Source: Nautilus pompilius (lineage: Eukaryota; Mollusca; Cephalopoda; Nautilida; Nautilidae). Taken from it: a stretch of 64,000 nt of DNA. Where the stretch lies: NCBI GenBank assembly GCA_018389105.1, contig JACATO010001064.1:434001-498000 (forward strand), given 5' to 3'. Each line of letters starts with the position of its first letter. Position 1 is the first letter of the stretch. Below are positions 24,501 to 35,696 of this stretch, one piece after another. Made by a program: the position numbers and the translations under genes. The notes beneath the pieces are model-generated. The model was not told the DNA's origin, searched no databases, and saw only the letters and a program-made list of their open reading frames with translations.

Positions 24501-27500
24501 TTAATGCTTGGTAACTTTCTGTGTGAATATTTATGACAGGTTCGACCACTGTTAGGTTAATTTGGAATTACCTGAAAATGGTGAGTTTCGCTGATGCACC
24601 CCACGCAAAGACAAAGAGCGAACTACGTACACGCAACGTCGGACTCCACCATTATTACGTATTTGGTACGAACTAGTTAAGCGAAAATCTTATTTCCCAC
24701 AGCAACATGTGTGTGATAGTTCTGTATTTCGCGGCAGCAGATCCACCGGAAAAGCCGTACCTTTAATATTTATATGTTATCAATGTAAGATTTACAGCTG
24801 TGTTTTATAGATAGACACTGATGACTGACTTAGGGCCTGACTGAACATCTGATTATATGCTGTAGAACAAGTCGACTTATATTTCTATAGTTCCCTTGTC
24901 CAGGAATAGCACTTCGGAGAGTTTACTGCATATAGGAAGTGAGAAACGTGCGCTCGTCGGTCTCAGAGACCATCATGGCATCTCACGTGAGTTAATTAGC
25001 ATAAGAAACACCTCTATGCGCGGTAGGGCGAAAATTATACAGTATAACGCTTATACAATAAAACTCTCACTGTAAAAATATTTAAAAAGCCAGTCACGAT
25101 ATATGCTGGGCAGGTACATAGTGATATCCCCTGATAATAGTTTTCTCCAAAATAGAAAATTTGACCAATTATCTTAGAAAATGGTTCACATGCGGTGCTA
25201 CCGGAAGTGCACATTAAACGACTGTTGCAAGAACCGAACGCATAGTAGGAGAAAAAGTAGGGTGCCCAGCCAGATGGTGGAGAAATTTGTCTCTTCTTAA
25301 ACTAAATAACCGCGTCATCAAATGTTAAAGAACTACAGCGGTAGATATTCAAGCGCAGCAGACAAGAAACCACTTATAGGAGGCACCGAAAGATGTCTAT
25401 CGTCTTCTTTTGTTGTTGTTTACACTGTCACTATCACCAACTACCACTAGCAATTCATCCCATTAATTTACACTCAGATGTTAAAACAAAGCCTTCAGTG
25501 AAAGTTCTCTTACAGACGTGAGATTTCGTGAATGCTAAATGAAAGCCAAGGGCGAAATCCAATGGCAAACAAACGTTTATCTCAGAGTCTACTGTTATCG
25601 GCATTAACTGCCTAAATCTTTGCAAGAAATATTATTTTTCTTTTTGTTTAAAGAGATGAATACATTTTTAGAACAAAACGATCCCGTGGAATTTCAAGAG
25701 TATAGTTTATACAAGATAAAGGGTTATCAGTAATTACAACTGAGCAAGGTGACGAACTAATGTCCTAGCACCACGAAGACTAATTACTGTTGCTCTATCC
25801 ATAGAGCGGCTTTGGTCTGTTGGACCTCAGTAAAGAGCTGCATCATAATTTGTGCATCTCAAGTTGTTTTATTTACCTTACCCTGGCTTTCATCATCGTT
25901 ATCACATTTATTTTACTGCCTACAACTTCTCCATTACCGCATCACGCTTGCTTTCCTTCTGATTTATGCAGTTGTTTCATTCTACAGCCGTAGTCTGTAG
26001 AGTCTGGGCCCATATGATTTTCGGCAAACATTTGGGAGAAGCGTAAACACTGCGCAACTTTGAACCAAGATTAAGTTTGCACTGTCACAAAACCCCTGTC
26101 TAATGGTTTACTGGAGACGTCTCCATGTATAGCACCTGCCATCTGGAAATGCAATGATCACGAAGAGTTTATTTGACAAAATTGTCTATACTAGGCTACC
26201 ATCACAAACTAACTTCCTTAAAGAGCCTAATAAATTATAAAATAAACAACTATCAATATGTTCGATATAATTTTGCCTTTAATCTTTCAAAGAAGACTGA
26301 TTTTTTCATTGAACTCGATTTCATCTCAGGGTGGAGTATAGTACTAGGTCGATAATGAAGAATTGGTTAATAATCAAAAGTACGTCTAGGAAGTAACTGA
26401 GAAATACTAGTTAGTGCAGTGTATCAGAAATAGGTTCCCAGATTGAGATCCACTCCAGTTGTTTTCTTAACTAATGGCCTTCGGTTTCGAAACTCAGCTT
26501 AAGTATTAATGTAATTAATCCTTGCAGATTTGTGTCAGCTTTTCTTTTCTGCTTACACTTGGGGGACAGAAGAATCGGAAGCATACACTGGACAGGAATA
26601 CATTTTTAATATTTATAAATAATCAAAGGACTATACAAGACATTAACCATGGCAGATATTCTGAGAATGTCCTGTAAATGCCTTCTAAAGAGTTCTTTTG
26701 CTTTTCATGGAAGTCATTTAAGATAGTGAACAAATACCATTTTGTTCAGTGTAGCATCCCGCCAGACCTGTTCTGTGTGACGCCAGCCCCCCCCATTTAG
26801 ATTGGGGCTGAAGAATAATACTCATTTCAGAACTACAGTAAAAGGTTTCAGGAAGAAAATATACTCGAAAATAAGATTTGTTGCCTTTCAACACGTGCTA
26901 TCTTGCTTTCATTAAGGCATTTATTAAGTGGATGCATTCAAATAATTCTTACGGGCCAAAGATAATCGACGGTCGTATCCCAAAGAAGCTCAATCAAGAA
27001 TTATATAGGTGAAAACAATTTCGGCAAGCGCCATCATAATGGCGTCAACCCACGATAGCTATGGTAAGGTTGGACGGAAGTGCGGTGTATTACCCATGTA
27101 TTCATGCGCGGTCAAATATAGGCCGTGTGGGATAGGGATACCTTTTGGGCGATAACCTCACACAGGCAGAAAACGTATTGTAGTGGGCTTTTTTACAAAA
27201 TGTCCCCCCGACAAACAGCCATGTTTTTGATACACCGGCGTGTGACTGATCGGTACTCGCCGAAAACTGACACGCCTCGTGTTACGTACGACTTGGTCTG
27301 ACCACGTGACGCGCAGCTCCGGCGTGGCTCTGTAGACTTCACGACGGCTTCCTGTCAGTGTGACCCTTTACCCTGAGTAATAGGGCGTGGTATGGGGAAC
27401 CTCACGTGATTCGACCGGCTTCCTACCGCCAGTAATGAAACTGACGGGAGTGAATTTTATGGAGACTGGCCGGCACAACAGATAACGGACGGCCATCGAT

Positions 27501-28475
27501 TGGCCTTCAGAGAGGACCGTCTAGCTGTGGTCGATTTCGTTAAGGATCCAGACATCCCGTGGGGGACGGGGGGCGGTCGGAAGTGATCCGAACGACCTTA
27601 AGCAGAGATTCGAATGGAAAAAAAAAAAAGGAAAAAAGCTAGCGAAGACACGAGCACAAAAACCGAGAAGTCCCCTCGGCGTCTGTCTCGGCCACTACGT
27701 GGCGGACCCTTACCGACCGGGGAGTGCAGCCAGCTCCACCACCCCTGGCCTCCGCTCGATCTTAGCAGCTATTTTCCTTCGTCTTTACTCTACATCACGG
27801 ACTGCGAACACTAGACTAGAATTAAGAGCAGGCTGACGTCTACTACCAATGCTAACTCACGGAACTTTAAACAAAAACGCCCTTTCTTTTCCAAACCAAC
27901 TGACCACTTTCAATTACTAGGATTAGCAGAACTAATCAGCTTTGTTCGAACCCCGTGAGCTGACGCATCCAGACTTCAGGGAAGTAATGACAACTGTTAA
28001 TTTCTGGACAGAGTATTGTCACCTGGTGCTGCCGAAAGAATTCTTTGCCTGAAACAGCAAAATAAACTTTAAAAATAATTTCCTTTCAATGTAAGTAAAA
28101 AGCGATTACTTGTTGTGGATTCTATAAAATATGTGGCTTGAACTTTTTTGTGCTAGATATTTACGAAGTTTTAAAAAAAACGTTCAAATGTGCTGTTGCC
28201 CCTGTGAACTACGGTATAACATTCAAACATGTTATTTCTGTTAATTTAATTTACTGATATTGCATTTTCGCAATTTTTCTTAAAGATTTAACCACTTGCG
28301 AATTTTTGTATTTACCTTTAATCAAGGCTGTTATTACTGATCTGAATTTACAGGAAACTGAGAACCGAACTAGCAAATTTTACTATAACTGCCGCTGTTT
28401 TGTTCGTGAGTATTACATCTACTGCGCTGAACTGACACTGCACAAAATGTCAGTCTTTATTCAAGTCTAATACCT
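24501..28475. other. No gene seen; GC-rich patch at 27020-27760
   Basis: AT-rich DNA, except for a conspicuous GC-rich stretch at about 27020-27760 with CACGTGAC and CACGTGA words. It could be a regulatory or first-exon region, but I see no ORF with a recognisable domain. A plus ORF at 27614-27814 starts with a poly-Lys run and looks accidental. Confidence 0.35.
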
Positions 28476-28690
28476 GATACTCGAGTAAATGCCATGTTTA
28501 CTTCGCCTCCAGTAACTCATTAGACAAGACGTCATATTTACTACGTTTAACTGTTACTCGAGTAAATATCATGTTAACTCCGTCTTCATTAAGTTTCACT
28601 TGACAAGAAGTTATCCTTACTTCATCTTTAAAATTCGATACTCGCGTAAATGTCATCTTGAATTTATCTTTAATGACAGGCGGGGAAATC
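28476..28690. repeat. Short tandem repeat, ~80-bp unit
   Basis: ACTCGAGTAAAT recurs near 28479 and 28556, and as ACTCGCGTAAAT near 28640, so the period is 77-84 bp. Half-units GACAAGACGTCATATTTACT and GACAAGAAGTTATCCTTACT recur in phase. The minus-strand ORF at 28498-28692 is repetitive (MTFTRV and MIFTRV) because it translates this array. Confidence 0.6.
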
Positions 28691-29518
28691 AATCAGACTA
28701 TCTTTACACGGTATTTGATTTTCTTCGAGCCAGTCAGCACAAAAGGCTCCAGAGAATCCCCCTGGTGGCAGTTCGCTGAACCAAGCCTGGGTTAGCTGCA
28801 TGCCTACCGCAGAAACTCTTTTACCACTCACTTTTAGAGTACGCGATTTTTACGTAGCATTACATAAGGAAAGTAAATGTCGTGTAAATAGCTTATAAAG
28901 ACGGTATTTGGGAACTTTCCGTTCCATATTAAAGATGAAGTAAAGATGACATTTCTGAGTGCTGGTCAAACATTCCATCTAATACAATTGCAATAAGTGC
29001 ACCCGATAAAAACGTCGGCAGTGCCTCGCATCTGAGGCGGTAAACAGATTAGGTGGATTGTTATCGTTTCGGTTCCATGGGAGAATATTCAATCTTGTTT
29101 GGTTCCTAACGATAGACAGGACGGCACAAACACTTTTATGTCCTCAGCCCCGCCCGTTTGTCTTAGCGTGCGCGTGTTGTCATTACATTTTACAAATGAG
29201 TTGACAGGAAGCAGGAGAGAGGAGATTAAATTGCAAATCCGCAGCTCCCAAGTTTCTCCCGCAGCACGTTTGTCTGTCGGAACTAAACTGTTCTGAAAGC
29301 CTCGCCCGTCAGCCGTTAACGCTGAGTGGGAGCCCTATCGTTCTAATCACGAGCCGTGCCCCACTCGGACCTTCGCTCGCTGCATTAGACGTTAATCGAA
29401 GAGGAAAATTTACATCGATTTTATCATAACCCGGCTGGGAAGAGTTTTTAAAAATTTTAATCGAGCCAGAAAATTATGTATAATTGTTTTTAGTCTAAGT
29501 GATTTGGAGGGCGAGGAA
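28691..29518. other. No gene seen
   Basis: Single-copy-looking sequence, GC-richer at 29100-29400. No recognisable gene. Confidence 0.35.
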
Positions 29519-29531
29519 ATGAGAAAAGGGG

Positions 29532-29571
<40 letters not shown>

Positions 29572-30095
29572 AGAGAGAGATGATGATGATGATGAGAGAG
29601 AGATGATGATGATGATGGAGAGAGAGAGAGTGAGAGAGATGATGATGATGAGAGAGATGATGAATGATGATGATGATGATATGATGATGATGAGAGAGAG
29701 ATGATGATGATGATGATGAGAGAGATGAGAGAGATGATGATGAGAGAGAGAAATGAGATGATGCTGATGATGCGAGAGAGAGATGAGAGCGAGATGATGA
29801 TGATGAGAGAGAGAGAGATGATGATGATGATGCTGCTAAGAGAGATGATGATGCTTATGAGAGAGAGATGAGAGAGATGATGCTGCGCGCCGATGATGAG
29901 GCGAGAGCCCGAGCGCTGATGATGATGATGCGCGCGAGCAGCTGAGAGAGAGATGTGCTGCTGATGAGAGAAGGCGATGATGCTGAGACAGCGCTTGCTG
30001 CTGCTGCTCTGAGCCGCGCGCCTGATGCTGATGCGAGACCGCGCGAGAATGATGATGCCGAAGCGCGAGATCGCTCGCGCGCGACGAGAGAGAGA
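29519..30095. repeat. Compound GA / GAT low-complexity block
   Basis: Alternating (GA)n and (GAT)n tracts grade at the 3' side (29880-30090) into GCTGCT, GCGCGA and GATGCTGATGC variants. ORFs across it translate to Arg-Glu and Asp-Met runs and are not genes. The disorderly alternation could be real slippage or noisy sequencing/assembly of a simple repeat. Confidence 0.9.
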
Positions 30096-31208
30096 CTCCT
30101 TTTCCTTTCTTCTGTTTGCGAGTTTTTCGGAGTTCTGTATTTACACGCTTCGAGATGAAGTAAAACAGATTAATAAATATAACTGTAATTTATTCCATTT
30201 CTATGGAACAATCCAAAGTTTGAAAAGTTAGGACAGGAAGCTGAATTATAGTAGAGAGTGTTTTAATACTGAGAGTATCCCAGTTCTCGCCATTTGGCAG
30301 GAAGAACTCGATAAACCTTTGAAACCATCGTTCTCTGTCTGTAGGGATTATCTTCCATTTAGGATTTAGGACATTATTATTATAGAAGTGAGTGTTTGGT
30401 GGCGTATAACCATGAATTCTCAAAGCAATAAGAACCAGATTGGTGAGAAGAGGGATCGTGCCGAAAATGGGGTAGAATTTTAAGCCTTCTCCTGTGGACC
30501 AAGCCATAATAGATTCACTTATCCACGGTTCTCTCTCTCTGATCTCGAACCGTATTAAACGAAAAATGTTTTCCTACTTGTTTACTGCACTGATGTCTAG
30601 GTTAATGTTAACGCAGTTTTACAGGGCTGCCCACCGGAAAGATTGCGGAAATCTATTACCTCCAGCACAAATAATTTTTTTAATTCGAGTTCGCTCCCTT
30701 TTAACTAATAAGTTGTCTCCCTGGAATTGCTCTTCCGTAATGAAATAGAATTATTTATAAAAATTATTCATTAACAATTTTCAAAGATATCACACAAAAT
30801 ATTTAATTACAGATCTCTTCAAATAAAATCCATTACAGTAAACTTTTATATCTTTGCTAAATGACAAGCAAACTTATAATATATTTTTTACAAATTACAT
30901 TTGCCATAATTTATTGTTATTTCTTAATATTAAATGAACAAATAACCGAAACGAAGCTGCATGTATCCTTACAGGTCAAATAGGATTCGTAACCTTGAAC
31001 TGTTTGTGTTCAAGTCAGGCATTATTCAGTTAAGAATGAATTAAGGTAGAGTTCTAAACATTTTGCCTTTATATTTGCTGATTGTTTAATATTGTATTTT
31101 ATACCTCTGTTTTGTTGATAAAATTTAAAAGTTAAAGATAAATCTGCCAAATTGGGTATCTATCGGTACTGTTTTTTTATGTTTATTCGAGAGAGATAGA
31201 GAGAGTTT
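30096..31208. other. No gene seen
   Basis: AT-rich DNA. A minus-strand ORF of 105 codons at 30190-30507 is the longest but matches nothing I recognise. One copy of the dispersed motif AGTTGTCTCCCT lies at 30712-30723. Confidence 0.35.
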
Positions 31209-33201
31209 TAAAATATTCTTACAATCTTGTATAGAATAAATCTAAAAGGATACATTTTCCGCTTATTGAGCTCTAGCTACAAGACAGTGACACTAAATAA
31301 AAACTTTCCTTTGTTGTACAAGTAAATATCATTTGAATTTTAGATTTATTTGTAGATGTTGTTCGTTTAAATGCCATGTAAATACGAAGAATACCTAACT
31401 TTAGTAACTCAAAATTGCCACTTTTTACCAAAACACATTTGTGAAGGTTGGCATCCAATATTTTGACAAATGCGCATTGATCAGTAAATTCCATGCAGAC
31501 ACGGCCTTTACTGGCCTTTAACGATTCTGTAGTGACTATATTTTTCTTGTCACTCACCTATTAGGTTTGTTGTTTGTCGCTATGTCGTAATCTCGAAATT
31601 TTCCACCGTTTAAATTTAGCGTGAAGATGAAGCAAACACTAATTTAAAACGAACTGTTACACTGCTACAAAGCTGTTAAGAGAGATAAGCGGTTTTAATC
31701 CTTTTGGCGTAATTCAACAAAGGCAGACGTATTAATAAGCTGGCTGCATTGAAAATTAAATTTAATGTAGTTTACTGTTTCGTAAATTCATTAATATATA
31801 TTCAATGCGAATGAACTGCGGTTATTTCCAACGAACAGAATGGCCGCTATGTAATTACCGCAGCAGTAGAACATCTATTAGTGGCCAGATTTTGGATCCA
31901 TCCTTGGCTGAGCAGCTGCTGCTGCAGTTTAAATGCTGTCCACTCAGACGGATCATCAGAGGAATAACAGATTCAGCGCTGAGAAAATCCGTTTGGCAGT
32001 AAACGCAGTAGTGTTCCCTATTCTCAGCGTACTCTGCACCAGTAGATATTCTGCCCGTTCTTGCCATTCTGCTCAGCATTGCGGAGGCCAGAGAACTGGC
32101 TCTCTGCCGTAGACATCAGAAAAGATGCCCGTCACTTAGCTGTTTGAGTTGGCTGAACTTCTGAACCTCGAGTGTCTGTCACGGGCTTCTTTCTGTGAGA
32201 CAGGTTGATTAGTCGCTACCTTCCAGCTTTAATATTGGGCGTATGGTAGCTTTCATCTTTCTTGAGAGATGCGTAGCCTATAAATAGCTGTCGATTCAGT
32301 TCATTAATCAGATCGAACGGGTCGTTTTAAGCTGATTGGCACCAACACAGAAACCAATGATACAAAACCAAGTAACTCTTTTCCTACAGCAGTAAACATG
32401 GCTCCCAAATTTATGTCGTCCTGCTTCACACACTTTGACATTTGCGAACCACATCCGTTATCCGTCTAATAAATATATTCTCCATATTATTAAACCTAAA
32501 ATGTGTTTAAGCTAAACTCTAAAACTATGTAGTAGCTGATCAAAGGAAACTTTCCGCGCTAGCTCATTGCTGCCTTCGATTTCAAATTCGACACGAAGGC
32601 AGCTTATCCAGTGTGAAATGCGGCGTAGGTTTACAGCGATCAGGCGGCGACTTTGTGAACCAAAACATTACGAATGGACTTTCCCCCCATTTTTTGTGTG
32701 GGATTACTGCTGGTAACTGAAGCTCAACTTCCTGCGCAAAATCTTCTAATGAACTGAACCTCTTGCGTGAAATACCTGCTATTTCGTCCCCGTTCGGTGC
32801 ACTTATGATGCTATCACATAAACCGAAATGGGATTCGTTCTTCCTTGTATTGATGTAAAACGACTAGAATCCACGTCTGTCATAGGCGCAGCCTATTTAT
32901 GGTGGCAGCAGCGGAGTTTCCAACGTGCAGGAAAATCTGAGATTAACTGCACACAGTAAGATGCGGTGTGATGGTCTCCCAGATGGTTTGACTCCAATGT
33001 CTGTTCTAGATTTATGTTATAGGCGTCGAGAGACCGCAGCAAAGAAAGACTAAATAAATAGATGAATAATATTGCAAATGTTTCAAAAGCATTTACCTCG
33101 TAAAATTGACCTTTGCTTTCTTCAGATAAGCGGATCCTGTGGCGGTGCATCTTTCTATTAGTGTTCCTCTGTCCACCGAGGGTCTGTTGTTTCCTTTTTC
33201 T
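31209..33201 (-). repeat. Left arm of a large inverted repeat
   Basis: About 2.0 kb that is the reverse complement of 35697-37671, with differences of a few percent judged by eye. The outer edge fades at TTAAAATATT (about 31209) and the inner edge at TGTTTCCTTTTTCTT (about 33201). The left copy carries small indels relative to the right one: an extra TG near 32431, one extra base near 32572, and several at a C/T-run near 32680-32697. These break reading frames that stay open in the right arm. No terminal motif or target duplication is evident. Confidence 0.9.
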
Positions 33202-33493
33202 TCAGAACAGAACAAATATCGGTAGCAGGTTTGTTTAGTGGTGCGAGTTTGAAAATTCGGCGGAAGATCAAAATACAAATTACTTTACACTCTAAATGGT
33301 GGATCGTCTCTGCGGTAGATGAGCGGATGAGTATAAGTCGTTGCCCCTATACTACGTCTCGTTGGTCGTCTTTCGGATCTTTACTTCAGTTATTTTTCGT
33401 TCTGCGAGATCCTTTACCATTGAATTTATAAGATTAATATAACTCTATTTTCATTCGTTGTGAGGATTTTTGCAGAGGGTAAAATATCATTTC

Positions 33494-33522
33494 CTGAGGA
33501 TGACGGTGCACGACGTTGAAAC
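33494..33522 (+). other. Hammerhead-like core motif
   Basis: CTGAGGATGACGGTGCACGA is followed by CGTTGAAAC. CTGAGGA fits the conserved CUGANGA box, GACG pairs with CGTT as a short stem II, and GAAAC follows. Stems I and III were not established. The layout resembles the ribozyme-like tails of Penelope-type retroelements. Confidence 0.3.
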
Positions 33523-35024
33523 CTTTGTGAGATAATCATTAGTTGGTCACTTGTTCGGTGGGGAAACTTATAGCACCTGCTTAGTGAGAGCGAGTTCTGC
33601 CTATATCACGACTTCGATTCGTTCGATTTTTTATCTTCTAGAAATTTGTTTATAATTTTTTTTTAGCAGTATTGACTTGGAATATTCCTCATTTTCAGAC
33701 CAACAACTGTTAAAAAGTTTGTTAAAAGTTTGTTTTTTTATATTTAAATATTTATTTCTGTTTTACGACGGTTCATGGTTTCTGGTGAAACGAGAGTAAA
33801 TGAATAGATATAATGATCGAGCGGAGGTTGTGTTGCTTCATCAACGCCATTCGTTTTAGCATTTAATTCTGTTCGAAAATAAATCTGTATTAAGGATCAG
33901 ATACTTGAACATCAATGGCTGATAGTTGTTCTGAATGTCTGCGTGCAGTCGTTAGATATTTTTTACTTTAGATAAATCATTGATTTTTTTTTTTTTTCAC
34001 CGCAGTAAATTCTATATTAACCTTGAGACTTCACATACCGTTTGGAATCAGCCTCTTGCAAATAAGATTTTACAATTCCTTGATAATGATGCTAGGCGGC
34101 GTTTTACTAAAATTAAAACTGAAGATGTCTTAATGATTTCAAATGTGTCAGACTTAATTATATATTGTCCTTTTCCTAGACTTTTACTTTTTTCAATATA
34201 TAAAGCATTAGATAACGTCTCAACCAGTGTCCGACGATGTTAGCTACTGGGCCTTTAAGAGAAACTGCTTCATCAAACCTCTGTAGCAAGTTCATCCTAA
34301 ACAATCCATGAAATTTTATACGTTGTGTTTGCAAAGTCACTCCGTTGGCTCATCAGATCCCCTTCTTGGTTACCGCATCATTTCACGTTACTATTCTTTA
34401 ACAGACAATTATAGGAAATTGCACCGGACTACTGACTTCATTAAAAAAAAACCATTTTTGTTGTAGTGAAAGATATAGTGACCCCGTTACTTTTACATTC
34501 GTCGGCTGTTTTCGTTCTTTCACGCGTGTCCCCTATCGTCAGACGCACAGCGTGATTTCAGGGTGAGATAACTCTCCTTAATAATGAGTTCTCCACTTAA
34601 CATCTTATATGTCTACCTGTTTAAGAAGAACATAAAGCAGCGCCATGCAATGTGACATCATACGGCATCAGAGGTATTAGATCGCGAAGCGATGCCGAGA
34701 ACGATGCCAACTTTATTTAGTAAATGAATTTAGATGGAGTAGACACGGGATGAGAACACAAATCAGGTAGAATTACTTGGGCGGATCACAAGTTAAGGAC
34801 TTCGGAACAGGAAAGTTACGGACAACTGAACTATTCGGGTATGACCAGAGTGTCCTGTCGCCAGCGCTGATAACTAACCAGAAAGTATCTTCCACAGTGA
34901 AAATGAATCTTCCTAGTCAGACACCTATCAGACCTTCGCGATCCGGAGCATCTTATGTCATTGGGTTAGAAGGTAGAAGGTGCGGGTCATTAGCCTCGGA
35001 GACCCACGAAATTGCCTAGGCGCA

Positions 35025-35305
35025 GTTGGGGCTCGTGACCGGTGGCCAAGGTGGGAACATTGAAAAGTCACCCGCAGAAACTCTACCATAAGTAGCAGGA
35101 ACCCATACTAGAGCTCTTCGTATTAGATGTAGGAAGAAACCAGTGTGCAAGGGAAAATGTACACGATCATTCGTTGAAGAAGAGCGACTAGAACCCACTC
35201 CAGGGTGGTAAACCGAATAAAGCCGGTCTTTACCTGGGTTGGAACCCGCTGTGCGGTCTCAATGATTGGCAGTCCAGCAGTGTACCATCGGCCATCCCAA
35301 ACTGA
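35025..35305 (-). mobile_element. tRNA-derived SINE, related to the one at 17330
   Basis: On the minus strand there is an A-box-like TGGCCGATGGTA, then CACTGCTGGACTGCC, and a good B box GCGGGTTCCAACCC. Then come GACCGGCTTTATTCGGTTTA, TCGCTCTTCTTCAACG and TGGTTTCTTCCTACA. The head and central body follow the order seen at 17330-17610, so both belong to one family. The 3' end is unclear. Confidence 0.55.
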
Positions 35306-35696
35306 CTCAGTATAGAGATTTATAAGACCGAAGAAGAAATGTAGGCATCTGGGTTCAGCGGTCTAGCCGATAGTTCTTAAACACACTCTGGAAATTGACT
35401 AAAATAAGCTAACGTAGAGGTACCCAATCAGTGGTCGGAACATCAGCTCTAAGCGATGAAAGAGGAAGGAAGACAATGATGATGTGGAACTTTAGTAGAG
35501 GAACAGAATTCAGACTTGCTGACAACGGAAAAGACAGACAGAAAGACAAAGATGACAGAAAGAGACTGCTCCATATATTACAACATCGAAGAGGAAGAAC
35601 GAGAAACAACAATGAAATATCAAGATCTGAAAGATTATGGAAAGTTAGAGTTGAAAGAATAACAGCTGTGATGGTAGGTTAGAGGCAGCGATAAAC

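Larger units (their letters stand above)
33202..35696. other. Spacer of the inverted repeat
   Basis: About 2.5 kb of non-palindromic DNA between the arms. It holds a SINE on the minus strand (35025-35305), a hammerhead-like motif at 33494-33522 and poly(T) at 33984-33998. It also holds short plus-strand ORFs at 33980-34243, 34777-35019 and 35431-35682, with no known domain. Base composition is more GC-rich from about 34740 to 35690. Confidence 0.5.

Noticed and set aside
29504..29704. ORF rich in Arg-Glu, Asp and Met
   Set aside because: Translation of the GA/GAT simple repeat.
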